Shown here piece by piece: positions 43,545-53,556 of a stretch of 64,000 nt of DNA. Made by a program: the position numbers and the translations under genes. Within the stretch, counting starts at the first letter, position 1; the number at the start of each line of letters is the position of its first letter. The notes below the pieces were generated by a model. The model ran no database searches and was not told the DNA's origin. It saw nothing but the letters and a program-made list of their open reading frames with translations. The stretch is taken from positions 1 through 64,000 of the forward strand of contig JACPQM010000069.1 in the NCBI GenBank assembly GCA_016190505.1. The letters are read 5' to 3'. This DNA comes from Chloroflexota bacterium. Lineage in GTDB: Bacteria > Chloroflexota > Dehalococcoidia > JACPQK01.

Positions 43545-44804
43545 ATGGGCATGACCCTAGCCGAGAAGATACTGGCCGCGCACTGCAACCGGCGCCAGGT
43601 GCAGCCTGGCGAGCTGGTAAACGTCCGCGTGGACCTGGTGCTGGCCAACGACATCACTGCTCCGCTGGCCATCAAGGAGTTCGGTCGTGTGGGGGTGGAC
43701 AGGGTGTTCGACCCCAAGCGAGTGGTCCTGGTGGCTGACCACTTCGCTCCGGCCAAGGACATACCCTCCGCGGGGCAGATCAAGATGATGCGGGACTTCG
43801 CCCGTGCCCAGTCCACCCTGTTCTTCGACGGTGGCGAGGGTATCGAGCACGTCCTTCTGCCGGAGCAGGGCCTGGTGGTGCCTGGTGACGTGGCTATCGG
43901 CGCCGACTCCCACACCTGCACCTACGGTGCCCTGGGCGCTTTCGCCACCGGCATGGGCTCCACGGACATCGCTTGCGCCATGGCCACGGGCGACATCTGG
44001 ATGAAAGTGCCTCCCAGCATCAAGCTGGTGTACCGTGGCCAGCTTCGCCCCTGGGTGGGCGGAAAGGACCTGATCCTCCACACCATAGGCCGCATTGGGG
44101 TGGACGGCGCCCTGTACGCCGCCATGGAGTTCACCGGCCAGGCCGTGGCGGCGTTGTCCCTGGAGGGGCGCTTCACCATGGCCAACATGGCCATCGAGGC
44201 CGGGGCCAAGGCCGGCCTGTTTGCGGTGGACCGGACGGCCCTCACCTACGTCAAAGGGCGGGCGCAGCGCCCCTATACCGTGTACAGCTCGTCTGCGGAT
44301 GCGCGCTACCAGGCGGTCGAGGAGTTCGACGCCTCGGCCATCGAGCCTCAGGTGGCCCTGCCCCATATTCCGAGCAACAGCGTGCCGGTGAGCCAGGCCC
44401 GGGGCATGCCCATAGACCAGGTGGTCATCGGGAGTTGCACCAACGGGCGCTTGGAGGACCTGGTGACTGCTGGCCGCTTGATGGCCGGGCGAAAGGTGCA
44501 CGAGAAGGTGCGCTGCATCGTTATTCCGGGCTCCCGGCAAGTCTATCTGGAAGCCTTGCGGCAGGGCCTGGTCCAGGCCTTCGTGGAGTCTGGGGCTGCC
44601 GTGAGCACTCCTACGTGTGGCCCGTGCCTTGGCGGCTACATGGGTGTGCTGGCCGAAGGGGAGCGCTGCCTGTCCACCACCAACCGCAACTTCGTGGGCC
44701 GCATGGGTAGTCCCAAGTCGGAGGTCTGCCTGGCTGGGCCGGCAGTGGCCGCTGCCAGCGCCGTGTTGGGGCGTATCGCTAGCCCTGAGGAGCTAGAGGC
44801 GTGA
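43545..44804 (+). CDS. leuC: 3-isopropylmalate dehydratase/homoaconitase large subunit
   Basis: ADSHTCTYGALGAFATGMGSTDIA; IGSCTNGRLEDL; CGPCLGGYMG. Confidence 0.92.
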   Translation: MGMTLAEKILAAHCNRRQVQPGELVNVRVDLVLANDITAPLAIKEFGRVGVDRVFDPKRVVLVADHFAPAKDIPSAGQIKMMRDFARAQSTLFFDGGEGIEHVLLPEQGLVVPGDVAIGADSHTCTYGALGAFATGMGSTDIACAMATGDIWMKVPPSIKLVYRGQLRPWVGGKDLILHTIGRIGVDGALYAAMEFTGQAVAALSLEGRFTMANMAIEAGAKAGLFAVDRTALTYVKGRAQRPYTVYSSSADARYQAVEEFDASAIEPQVALPHIPSNSVPVSQARGMPIDQVVIGSCTNGRLEDLVTAGRLMAGRKVHEKVRCIVIPGSRQVYLEALRQGLVQAFVESGAAVSTPTCGPCLGGYMGVLAEGERCLSTTNRNFVGRMGSPKSEVCLAGPAVAAASAVLGRIASPEELEA

Positions 44805-45307
44805 AGCTCAAAGGCCGAGTGCACCTTTATGGGGCCAATGTGGACACCGATGCCATCATCCCGGCCCGTTACCTGAACACCTCGGACCCCGCAGAGCTGG
44901 CCAAGCACTGCCTGGAGGACTTTGACCCCGCCTTCGTGGGCCGGGTGCAGCCGGGAGATTCCATCGTGGCTACGTCCAACTTCGGGTGTGGCTCCTCTCG
45001 GGAGCATGCTCCTGTAGCCATCAAGGCTTGCGGGGTAGGGGTGGTGGTCGCGGGCAGCTTCGCCCGCATCTTCTACCGCAATGCCATCAACATTGGCCTG
45101 CCCATCCTGGAATGCCTGCCCGCCGCCCAGGAGGCGCAGCCCGGCGACACCATAGAGGCCGACCTGGCCAGTGGCGAGATAACCAACGTCACACAGGGCC
45201 GCACCTATCACGCCCAACCCTATCCCGAGTTCATGCTGGAGCTGGTGAGGGCCGGCGGTCTGGTGGAGTACACCAGGAGGCGGTTGGCTGGGCAGGGACG
45301 CCGCTAG
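44801..45307 (+). CDS. leuD: 3-isopropylmalate dehydratase small subunit
   Basis: GANVDTDAIIPARYL; NFGCGSSREHAPVAIKACGV; overlaps leuC stop. Confidence 0.93.
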   Translation: MKLKGRVHLYGANVDTDAIIPARYLNTSDPAELAKHCLEDFDPAFVGRVQPGDSIVATSNFGCGSSREHAPVAIKACGVGVVVAGSFARIFYRNAINIGLPILECLPAAQEAQPGDTIEADLASGEITNVTQGRTYHAQPYPEFMLELVRAGGLVEYTRRRLAGQGRR

Positions 45308-45392
45308 TAGAGCGAACTCGTTCTGTGAGAAAGGCAAAGATCCCCGGTGACCGTGGTATCATAGCTATGCACTGAGGGGATGGAGGGCGAAC

Positions 45393-45638
45393 ATGCTCGA
45401 AAAGGAATTGCGATACTACGAGGTTCACCGCGAGGAGCTCCTGCGGGAACATGAAGGCAAGTTTGTCCTTATCAAAGAAGAGTCACTGGTGGGAGTCTTC
45501 ACCACTGAAAAGGAAGCCTACGCCGATGGCATACGGCATTTCGGGGACCAGCCTTTTCTGATCAAGAGGGTTACAAAGCAGGAAGAAGTGGTGTACTTGC
45601 CGGCCCTGTTTTCGGGCCTGATAGATGCCCGTCTATAA
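45393..45638 (+). CDS. Small protein (81 aa), DUF5678-like
   Basis: YYEVHREELLREHEGKFVLIKEESLVGVFTTEKEAYADGIRHFGDQPFLIKRV. Confidence 0.6.
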   Translation: MLEKELRYYEVHREELLREHEGKFVLIKEESLVGVFTTEKEAYADGIRHFGDQPFLIKRVTKQEEVVYLPALFSGLIDARL

Positions 45639-46107
45639 CTTCGGGTTTTCTCGAACTGTTCAGGCCCCAATGCCTGGTGCTTTGGTTGAGGTTGGTGCCG
45701 TGCTCCCAGTTCGTATCGAGATGCCTACTGACCTGCGTCAGCTCCGCACTTCCCAGAAAAGGCCCATTCCGGAACCGGTTTCCGGACTTGCCCTCATAGA
45801 CACGGGAGCCACCAAAAGCGCTGCGGACATGCAAGTGATGACTAGGCTACAGGTGAATCAAATGGGCACAGTCGAACTTGGAACTGCCGCCGGGCGGAGG
45901 CCCGCTCCACTGTACCCCGCGCGGTTCATAGTAGCACCTGGTACACCGGGACAAATAGAAATAGACTTTGGTTCCGTTGCAGGGATTGACCTTGCCGGCC
46001 TAACAGTGGGCGGGCAAGGCATCATTGCGCTTATCGGCCGAGATGTGCTCGCTTCGTGTATCTTCGTCTACAATGGCCCAGCGGGCACCTTTTCTGTGGC
46101 CTTGTAA
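45625..46107 (+). CDS. Retropepsin-like aspartic protease family protein
   Basis: GLALIDTGATKSAADMQV and ALIGRDVLASCIFVYNG (DTGA and IGRD motifs). Confidence 0.7.
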   Translation: MPVYNFGFSRTVQAPMPGALVEVGAVLPVRIEMPTDLRQLRTSQKRPIPEPVSGLALIDTGATKSAADMQVMTRLQVNQMGTVELGTAAGRRPAPLYPARFIVAPGTPGQIEIDFGSVAGIDLAGLTVGGQGIIALIGRDVLASCIFVYNGPAGTFSVAL

Positions 46108-46162
46108 GAGAGAAGGGAGGAGCACGTGTGCTCGGCTGATGGTTCCCACAAGGAGGTAACAT

Positions 46163-46642
46163 TTGTCCACTCCATTCGATGACTTCAGGGCGCACCACAA
46201 GGGCATCGCCGCTGAGCTAGAGGCGATGGAGCAGACCGTAGAGGCGCTTACTCCGCGTAACATGAAGTCCAAGGCCGGGGACCTGGGACATATCGTGCAC
46301 TTCTTGCTGGACGATCTCACCCCCCACGCCCAGGCGGAGGAGGGCGTACTCTATCCGCCCGCCGAAGGACTCATCAAGCAACATGGCAAAGCCATCGCGC
46401 CGTTGGAGTTGGAGCACCGCACGCTGGAGGCGCTCATCTCCCAGTTCCACGATCTGGCTGAGTCCCTGCCCATCGGGGACGCGGAGACACTGCACAGCCT
46501 CCAGCAGGTAGCCCACCATATAAGCTTCCTGGTGCGCCTGCACATTGAGAAAGAGGAAAAGCTCGTGCTGCCACTGTTGGAGGAACATCTCTCCCCAGCC
46601 GAGCAGCAGGGCATCATGCACCGGATGCACGGGCATGGCTAG
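46163..46642 (+). CDS. Hemerythrin domain protein
   Basis: [50 protein letters not shown]. Confidence 0.88.
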   Translation: MSTPFDDFRAHHKGIAAELEAMEQTVEALTPRNMKSKAGDLGHIVHFLLDDLTPHAQAEEGVLYPPAEGLIKQHGKAIAPLELEHRTLEALISQFHDLAESLPIGDAETLHSLQQVAHHISFLVRLHIEKEEKLVLPLLEEHLSPAEQQGIMHRMHGHG

Positions 46643-47723
46643 CTTCCATATCACCGTATTACCCGGCGATGGCATCGGCCCGGAGGTAGTGGCCGCTGGC
46701 GTCCAGGTGCTGGAGGCCGTGGGCCGGCGGTACGGCCATCAGTTCGCCCTCACCTACGACGACATCGGTGGCATCGCCATAGACAAACATGGCACCGCGC
46801 TGCGCCCGGAGACCATCAAGGCCTGCAAGCAGAGCGATGCCGTGCTCCTGGGAGCTGTGGGCGGCCCCAAGTGGGACGACCCTCAAGCCAAGGTCCGGCC
46901 AGAGGACGGACTGCTGGCTATCAGGAAGGGCCTCGGTCTCTACGCCAACCTGAGGCCGGTCCAGGTCTTTCCTTTCCTGGCCAATAGCACCAGCCTCAAG
47001 CCAGAGACGGTCCGGGGCGTTGATCTGATTGTGGTGCGCGAGCTGACGGGCGGACTGTATTTCGGCCGGCCCAAGCGGCGGTGGACTACCACGCGGGGCC
47101 GTCGGGCCGTGGACACCATGGCTTACTCTGAACAAGAGATTGCCCGCATTGTGCGCGTGGGCTTCGAGCTGGCCCGGCGGCGCCGCAAGGTGCTGACTTC
47201 GGTGGACAAGGCCAACGTGCTGGAGACATCCCGCCTGTGGCGGCAGGTGGTCATGGAGATCGCGCCTGAGTACCCGGACGTCCAGCTCTGGCACGTGCTG
47301 GTAGACAACTGCTCCATGCAGCTCGTCCGCAACCCCAAGGAGTTCGACGTCATAGTGACCGAGAACACCTTCGGGGACATACTGACTGACGAGGCGTCTA
47401 CTCTGGCTGGCTCTATGGGCATGCTGGCCTCGGCTAGTCTGGCCGGACTGCCTGCCGATGGCCGTGCCCTGGGCCTGTACGAGCCTATCCACGGCAGCGC
47501 CCCGCGCCGGGCCGGCCAAAATCTGGCCAACCCCATCGCCACCGTCATGAGCTTGCCCATGATGCTGCGCTATTCCCTGGGGCTGGAAAAGGAGGCCCAG
47601 GCGGTGGAGAAGGCCGTGCTGCACACCCTGGATCAGGGCTACCGCACCTACGACATCATGTCCGAGGGCATGAAGAAGGTGGGCACCCGGGAGATGGGCG
47701 AGGCTATCGCCCGCAACGTGTAA
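46635..47723 (+). CDS. leuB: 3-isopropylmalate dehydrogenase
   Basis: [60 protein letters not shown]. Confidence 0.95.
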   Translation: MASFHITVLPGDGIGPEVVAAGVQVLEAVGRRYGHQFALTYDDIGGIAIDKHGTALRPETIKACKQSDAVLLGAVGGPKWDDPQAKVRPEDGLLAIRKGLGLYANLRPVQVFPFLANSTSLKPETVRGVDLIVVRELTGGLYFGRPKRRWTTTRGRRAVDTMAYSEQEIARIVRVGFELARRRRKVLTSVDKANVLETSRLWRQVVMEIAPEYPDVQLWHVLVDNCSMQLVRNPKEFDVIVTENTFGDILTDEASTLAGSMGMLASASLAGLPADGRALGLYEPIHGSAPRRAGQNLANPIATVMSLPMMLRYSLGLEKEAQAVEKAVLHTLDQGYRTYDIMSEGMKKVGTREMGEAIARNV

Positions 47724-47782
47724 TAGATTGCCCCTCTCCCCCTGGGAGAGGGCACGGGTGAGGGCAGCGCTCTGCCTAGGTG

Positions 47783-48310
47783 TTACTTCAGCTCAAACGT
47801 CAGGTTCTGCACCAGCACGTCCTGGAGCCAGACCCGGATAACGTAGTCGCCGGAATCCTTCGGCCTGTCCAGCGTTGTGTCGTACACGCCTGGCCCAGTG
47901 ACCAGCGAGGCCAAAGAGACGATTTCCTCGCCCTCGCCTCTGAAGGCCCTTTTGTCCACCCGATAGGTCACTTTCCAGCCCGGGACGAAGTCTGGCGTCG
48001 CTTCGATGTGCAGGCCCAGCTTGGCGTCGTTCAGGGTAAAGGACTCGGAGGGAGTGGACTTGTCCTGGGCGGTGGCCTCCCGGCCCGCCGGCACCGTCCA
48101 CAGGTGCAGGGCCTTGAAGTACTTTGCGAGGGCTTGTTCGTTCTTCGTCAGACCCGGCTGGGGTGTGGTGCCGAAGGCGGGCGAGTCTGTCGGCGGTGGT
48201 GCTGGGGACGTGGGCGTGGCCTTGCCCCCGGCGCACGCCGCCAGTGCTAGTCCAAGAAGAAAGGAAACAGCCACAAGTCCAAGGACCGCGCGAGTTGCGC
48301 AACGTATCAT
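47783..48310 (-). CDS. Putative secreted lipoprotein
   Basis: Signal/lipobox LLGLALAACAGG followed by a Pro/Thr/Ser-rich linker. Confidence 0.7.
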   Translation of the reverse strand: MIRCATRAVLGLVAVSFLLGLALAACAGGKATPTSPAPPPTDSPAFGTTPQPGLTKNEQALAKYFKALHLWTVPAGREATAQDKSTPSESFTLNDAKLGLHIEATPDFVPGWKVTYRVDKRAFRGEGEEIVSLASLVTGPGVYDTTLDRPKDSGDYVIRVWLQDVLVQNLTFELK

Positions 48311-48450
48311 CTGGCCTCCTAGTGGGCAACTGTTGTGCGCATTCTATCACATGACCGCTGGTGGTGGCTTGCTCCCGCTGCGGTGTTGATGGACAGGCGC
48401 CCACGGGCTATACTCTAGGCAATATCAATTGCCTGTGAGGAGACGCTGGG

Positions 48451-50025
48451 ATGGGTCCCGTTGCGCTGTACGATACCACCCTCCGGGATGGCGCTCAGAT
48501 GGAGGGCATTTCTTTTTCGGTCGAGGACAAGCTCAAGCTCGTCCAGAAGCTGGACGAGCTGGGCATGCACTACATCGAGGGCGGCTGGCCCGGCTCTAAC
48601 CCCAAGGACGCTGAGTTCTTCAACCGGGCCAAATCCTTGCGGCTCTCCCATAGCCAGCTCGCCGCCTTCGGTTCTACCCGCCGTCCCAACACCCCGGTGG
48701 CGTCAGACGGCAACTTGCAGGCCCTGGTGGAGGCGGGCACCCCTGTGGTGTGCATTGTGGGCAAGGCCTCGCGGCTCCAGGTTACCCAGGTGCTGGGCAC
48801 CTCTCTGGAAGAGAACCTGTCCATGATCACGGACTCCGTCCGCTTCCTCAAGGGCAAAGGGCTGGTCGTCTTCTTGGACGCCGAGCACTTCTTCGACGGG
48901 TTCAAGGTGGACTCGGAGTACTCGGTCGCTTGCCTGCGGGCGGCGGCTGAGGCCGGGGCCGACGCCCTGGTACTGTGCGACACCAACGGCGGCAGCCTGC
49001 CCGACCGCATCGTGGCTGGGGTGCGGGCCGCCCTCGAGGTGTTGCCCTCGGTGGGCATCCATACCCACAACGACGCCGAGCTGGCGGTGGCCAACTCGCT
49101 GGTAGCGGTCGAGGCCGGCGCTACCCAGGTCCAGGGTACCATAAACGGCTATGGAGAGCGCTGCGGCAATGCTAACCTGTGCTCCATCATCCCCGACCTT
49201 CAGTTGAAGATGGGGGTTGCCTGTTTCACCCAGGAGCAGCTTGCCCGCCTGTCAGAGGTCTCTCGCTTCGTGAGTGAGCTGGCCAACCTGGCCCCTAACC
49301 CCCATCTGCCCTACGTGGGCTCCAGCGCCTTCACACACAAGGGCGGGCTGCACGTCTCCGCTATGGCCAAGTGGGAAGACAGCTATCAACATGCTTCCCC
49401 GGAGGCAGTGGGCAACCGCAAGCGGGTGGTGGTCTCGGAGCTGTCTGGTCGGAGCAACGTGCTGTACAAGGCCAGGGAATTAGGGTTGGAAGTAGACGAG
49501 TCCAGCCCAGCGGTGGCCCAGGTGTTGGACAGCATCAAGCAGATGGAGAACCAGGGCTTTCAGTACGACGGCGCCGAGGCCTCCTTTGAGCTGTTGCTGA
49601 GGCGCGCTAGCCGGAACTACGAGTCCCCGTTCCAGTTGGTGGACTTTTTGGTGCTGGTAAAGAAAGGCCACCACGCGGCCCGTGACGGAGCGAACACCCT
49701 TTCCCTGGCCCATGTCGAGGTACAGGTAGGAGACAAGGTAGAGCACGCCGTTGGCGAGGGCAACGGCCCAGTAAATGCGCTGGACCAGGCCCTGCGCGAT
49801 GCTCTGTTGCGCCACTACCCGGCTCTGTCGCGGGTGAAGCTGGTGGACTACAAGGTCCGTATCCTGGATGAGACGGCGGGCACGGCGGCAGACGTCCGGG
49901 TGCTCATCGAGTCGTCCGACGGTGGGCGCCAGTGGCGTACTGTGGGCAGCTCTACCAATATTATTGACGCAAGCTGGATAGCCCTGGCCGATAGCCTGGA
50001 GTACTGGCTGCTACGGCAGCGGTAG
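48451..50025 (+). CDS. cimA: (R)-citramalate synthase
   Basis: LYDTTLRDGAQMEGISFSVEDKLKLVQKLDELGMHYIEGGWPGSNPKD; length 524 aa. Confidence 0.94.
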   Translation: MGPVALYDTTLRDGAQMEGISFSVEDKLKLVQKLDELGMHYIEGGWPGSNPKDAEFFNRAKSLRLSHSQLAAFGSTRRPNTPVASDGNLQALVEAGTPVVCIVGKASRLQVTQVLGTSLEENLSMITDSVRFLKGKGLVVFLDAEHFFDGFKVDSEYSVACLRAAAEAGADALVLCDTNGGSLPDRIVAGVRAALEVLPSVGIHTHNDAELAVANSLVAVEAGATQVQGTINGYGERCGNANLCSIIPDLQLKMGVACFTQEQLARLSEVSRFVSELANLAPNPHLPYVGSSAFTHKGGLHVSAMAKWEDSYQHASPEAVGNRKRVVVSELSGRSNVLYKARELGLEVDESSPAVAQVLDSIKQMENQGFQYDGAEASFELLLRRASRNYESPFQLVDFLVLVKKGHHAARDGANTLSLAHVEVQVGDKVEHAVGEGNGPVNALDQALRDALLRHYPALSRVKLVDYKVRILDETAGTAADVRVLIESSDGGRQWRTVGSSTNIIDASWIALADSLEYWLLRQR

Positions 50026-50033
50026 CCTGGCGC

Positions 50034-50381
50034 CTATAGCTCGAGCAACACCCGAAGCCGGTCCTCGACCTCGGCCAGCGTGCGCTCGCCGACGGCGCCC
50101 CACCGCTGCGTCAGGCGTCCCCTGGAGACCGAGCGGATGTCTTCGCACTTGACGAAGCTTGGCTCTCGCGGCCCCCCTTCTGGCGGTGTCACGGCCACGT
50201 GCAGTGGTATCTCGCGGGCCCTGGTGGTCAGCGGGACCACAACTATAAGTCCCGCTGGCCCGTGGTTGAACAGGTCTGCCGACACTACCAGCGCTGGTCG
50301 AACGCCCGCTTGTTCGTGGCCGCGGGTGGGGCTAAGGTCAACAAGCCAGACTTCACCGCGAGACGGCTGTGCCGCTCTCAC
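50034..50381 (-). CDS. MazF/PemK-type toxin
   Basis: SRGEVWLVDLSPTRGHEQAGVRPALVVSADLFN...VVPLTTR; GTG start overlaps antitoxin stop. Confidence 0.9.
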   Translation of the reverse strand: MRAAQPSRGEVWLVDLSPTRGHEQAGVRPALVVSADLFNHGPAGLIVVVPLTTRAREIPLHVAVTPPEGGPREPSFVKCEDIRSVSRGRLTQRWGAVGERTLAEVEDRLRVLLEL

Positions 50382-50629
50382 TCCTCGATCCCGTCCTGCA
50401 GGGTGGCTTCCCAGGCGCGGCGCTCGTCTTGCTCGGCTTGCCAGGCTTGGGGATCGGAGCGCAGCGTCGCGTAAGCTGCGTTGGCCTTCGCTAGAATGCG
50501 CTGACGCCGGTAGACCTCCACGGCCCGGGCCAGTACCCGCTGCATTGGTTCGCCGGCCTCTTGTGCCAGCTTGCGCAGGGTTTCCAATGTCTCTTGATTG
50601 ATACGGACAGTCGAGGTGTTCATGGCCAC
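50378..50629 (-). CDS. Ribbon-helix-helix antitoxin
   Basis: STVRINQETLETLRKLAQEAGEPMQRVLARAVEVYRR; coupled to the MazF-like gene. Confidence 0.85.
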   Translation of the reverse strand: MAMNTSTVRINQETLETLRKLAQEAGEPMQRVLARAVEVYRRQRILAKANAAYATLRSDPQAWQAEQDERRAWEATLQDGIEE

Positions 50630-50730
50630 GATTCAATCTACAAGAACGTAGACCAGAATGCAACCGGGCCGTCGTTCGGAATAGAAATACATAACGCCGC
50701 TCGGCGTGGTAGGTGCCGGCGTTGAAGGGA

Positions 50731-51141
50731 CTAGGGACCGTCTGGGACGACGGCAAGTTCCTCGTCGAAGGCCTTGCCCTCAGATACGCGGAAAGCCTTC
50801 ATGACCGGGCGCTCCAGGTCCAGCAATGAGACTACGATGTATACGGCTTGGGTCCAGAACGCCAGCTTCAGGTCCGTGTCCGAGAAGTAGGCGCCGGCCC
50901 GGGGATGGGAGTGGTAGATGCCGACGACTTCCCAACTAGCGGCGTCCAGGTCCTTGTAGATGCGGTAAAGGTCTTTGGGGTCCAGGGAGTAGCGATAGGG
51001 GCTGTGCTCGGCATTGGTGCCCCGGTAGAGCCGGAGCACATGGCCCTCTTTCCCACCCAGGATGCCCACGCACTCGTTGGGGGCATCGTCTCGGGCGTGG
51101 GCGATGATTTCGGAGGCGAAACGCTGCTCCAACGTGAACAT
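50731..51141 (-). CDS. JAMM/JAB (M67) domain metallopeptidase
   Basis: NECVGILGG ... GIYHSHPRAGAYFSDTDLKLA (HxHPx7Sx2D). Confidence 0.92.
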   Translation of the reverse strand: MFTLEQRFASEIIAHARDDAPNECVGILGGKEGHVLRLYRGTNAEHSPYRYSLDPKDLYRIYKDLDAASWEVVGIYHSHPRAGAYFSDTDLKLAFWTQAVYIVVSLLDLERPVMKAFRVSEGKAFDEELAVVPDGP

Positions 51142-51146
51142 ACGCC

Positions 51147-52196
51147 TCAGGGCAGGACGCGTATCCGGCAGGACGGGTCGCTGGTGACCTCGCCCACAAC
51201 GACTCCAGCTACGCCCTCATCGGCCAGCGCGCTCTGTAGCTCCCCGGTGTGGTATGAGGGCACGGCGAGCAGCAGACCTCCCGAGGTCTGGGGATCGGCC
51301 AGCAGGTTCTGGGCTTCGGGGGAGATCCCGTGGTGCCAGTCCACGCATTCCTTAACGAACTCCAGGTTGCGCTCCGTGCCCCCGGGGATGAGCCCTTTCT
51401 CCACCAGATCCCACGCCTCGGGCAGGATAGGGACCTGCGACACGAACAACGTGGCCCCCGCGCCGCTGGCATCCAGCATGTTCTTCAGGTGCCCTATCAG
51501 GCCGAAGCCGGTGATGTCAGTGCAAGCGTTCACTCCCACCCTCAGCATCACCTCGGAAGCGGCCCTGTTGAGCGCTTTCATGCTCTGAGTGGCTCGAGCT
51601 ATGGCTTGGGGTGAGGCCGCCTCGGCTTTGAGAGCGGTGGTGATGACACCTACGCCCACGGGTTTGGTGAGCACAAGCTCGTCGCCCACCTGGGCGTTAG
51701 CGATAGTGATTGCGGGGTGGCCCTGGAGCACACCGGTCACGGCCAGCCCGTACTTGGGCTCTTCATCCACAATGGAGTGGCCGCCCACGATGAGGAGGTT
51801 AGCCTCCGCAGCCTTGTCTATGCCGCCCCGCAGGATCTGGGCCAGCACGTCCAGCGGCAGTCCGTTGCGCGGGAAGGCCACGATGTTGAGGGCGAGCAAA
51901 GGCTTGCCGCCCATGGCGTAGATGTCGCTCACCGCGTTAGCTACGGCGATGGCGCCATAGTCATAGGGGTCATCCACGATGGGCGGGAAGAAGTCCACCG
52001 TCTGCACGAGGGATATCTCCTCGCTCAGCCGGTAGATGGCAGCATCATCTGGCGTCCGCAGCCCCACGATGAGGTTGGGATCGTTGATCGCTGGCAACTG
52101 GCGCAGCACCTGCGCCAGGTCCTTAGGACTTATTTTGGCCGCTCAGCCAGCGCAGCGGGCCAACCGGGTAAGCCGGATGGCTTCCCCTTGGCTCAT
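51147..52196 (-). CDS. selD: Selenide, water dikinase with UGA-encoded selenocysteine at codon 18
   Basis: Reading through TGA at 52145-52143 gives MSQGEAIRLTRLARCAGUAAKISPKDLAQVLRQLPA continuous with the SelD body (TPDDAAIYRL, TVDFFPPIVDDPYDYG, GGHSIVDEEPKYGLAVTG); start overlaps cysteine synthase stop (ATGA). Confidence 0.92.
52098..52118 (-). promoter_or_regulatory. Putative bacterial SECIS hairpin
   Basis: ctggcgca-ggtgc-tgcgccag: 8-bp perfect stem, GG at loop start, beginning 24 nt after the UGA. Confidence 0.75.
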
Positions 52197-53137
52197 GTTT
52201 TCACCTCGGAAGGTATGCTCATGGCCAGATAGCGTTCTCCGACATCGGGGAGAAAGGTTACTACGGTCCTCCCCGCGCCCAGCTCGCGGGCCACCTGGAG
52301 CGCCGCGAACACGTTGGCCCCGGAGGATGGCCCCACCAAGAGCCCCTCCTGCCTGGCCAGGCGGTTCGTGGTGACCAGGGCCGCTTCGTCGCTAACGGTG
52401 ACGATGCGGTCTATCAGGGACCGGTCGAGGACGGGCGGGACAAAGCTGGCGCCCAGCCCGGGAATAGCGTGGGCGCCTGCCCGTCCCTTGCTCAACACCG
52501 GCGAGCCGGAGGGCTCAACTGCCACCACCAGGAGGGACGGCTTGCGGGATTTCAGCTCTCTACCCGTGCCGGTGAGGCTGCCGCCGGTGCCTACGCCCAC
52601 CACCAGGGCATCCACTCGACCATCGGTGGCGCTCCAGACCTCCTGGGCGGTGGTCTCCTGGTGGGCAGAGGGGTTGGCTGGGTTCTCGAACGCGTTGGGG
52701 CGGAAGTACTCCGGGCCTTGTTGGGCCAGGGTGTGGGCTGCTGCCTCGGCGCCGGCCATGCCCTCGGCGGCGGAGGTGAGCACCAGCTCGGCGCCGAAGC
52801 GAGACAGCAGCCGGCGCCGCTCGGGTGAAACATCCTCCGGGATGGCCAGGACGATCCGGTAGCCTTTGGCCGCCGCCACCATGGCCAGCGAGACGCCGGT
52901 GTTGCCCGCGCTGGCCTCCACGATGATGGAGTGCGGGTGGAGTCTGCCGTTGGCCTCCGCCCTCTCGATCATGGCTAACGCGATACGGTCCTTTATGCTA
53001 CCGCCAGGGTTGCGCGCCTCCAGCTTGGCCAGCACCTCGGCGGATCCCCTCTCGGTCAGCTTGCGTAGCCGGACCAGGGGGGTGTTGCCAATAAGCTGGA
53101 GGACGCTATCCACGATGGGCGAGACGGACGAGACCAT
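52193..53137 (-). CDS. Cysteine synthase (CysK/CysM family)
   Basis: VLQLIGNTPLVRLRKL; KLEARNPGGSIKDRIALAMI; VEASAGNTGVSLAMVAAAKGY; VGVGTGGSLTGTGR. Confidence 0.94.
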   Translation of the reverse strand: MVSSVSPIVDSVLQLIGNTPLVRLRKLTERGSAEVLAKLEARNPGGSIKDRIALAMIERAEANGRLHPHSIIVEASAGNTGVSLAMVAAAKGYRIVLAIPEDVSPERRRLLSRFGAELVLTSAAEGMAGAEAAAHTLAQQGPEYFRPNAFENPANPSAHQETTAQEVWSATDGRVDALVVGVGTGGSLTGTGRELKSRKPSLLVVAVEPSGSPVLSKGRAGAHAIPGLGASFVPPVLDRSLIDRIVTVSDEAALVTTNRLARQEGLLVGPSSGANVFAALQVARELGAGRTVVTFLPDVGERYLAMSIPSEVKT

Positions 53138-53168
53138 TGCATTCTGTGTAACATACCTGGGCGCTGGC

Positions 53169-53300
53169 GTCAAGGTTAGGGAGGAATTCTGGAAGCCATT
53201 GGCGGTCAGCCAGTACCGCCTGGCCAAGGACATTAACGTGGACCCCAGACGCATCAACGAGATTGTGCTTGGGAAACGGGCTATCACCGCTGACCCGTGA
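53169..53300 (+). pseudogene. Remnant of HigA-type antitoxin (HTH)
   Basis: VKVREEFWKPLAVSQYRLAKDINVDPRRINEIVLGKRAITADP then stop; family normally continues. Confidence 0.7.
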
Positions 53301-53361
53301 ATACGGACCCTTGCATGTCATATGTATAAAGGCCATAATATATGCGTATGGAGGTGGCCCC

Positions 53362-53556
53362 GTGAAGGTCAGGAAGAACTACTGGCTGGACGCCGAGCTG
53401 CTAGAGCACGCGCGCTCGCTATTGGAGACGAGGACAGAGACGGAGACTGTAGCTGAGGCGCTTCGCCGGGTGGTGGAGGGAGAGGAACTGGCGCGGGCGC
53501 TCGCGAAAGGTCGAGCCGGGTTTCCCGACTGGGCCGATCCCTACCACGTAGAGTGA
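53362..53556 (+). CDS. VapB-like antitoxin
   Basis: VKVRKNYWLDAELLEHARSLLETRTETETVAEALRRVVE; coupled to PIN toxin (GTGA overlap). Confidence 0.75.
   Translation: MKVRKNYWLDAELLEHARSLLETRTETETVAEALRRVVEGEELARALAKGRAGFPDWADPYHVE

Noticed and set aside
43557-44540. 327-aa minus-strand ORF antisense to leuC
   Set aside because: Shadow ORF opposite a well-supported gene, His/Gly-rich non-protein-like composition
46659-47624. 321-aa minus-strand ORF antisense to leuB
   Set aside because: Shadow ORF of leuB with no recognisable motifs
51147-52109. selD as an N-terminally truncated pseudogene, as the ORF track suggests
   Set aside because: Reading through one TGA restores the full N-terminus with a start codon and a SECIS-like hairpin, so recoding is the better explanation
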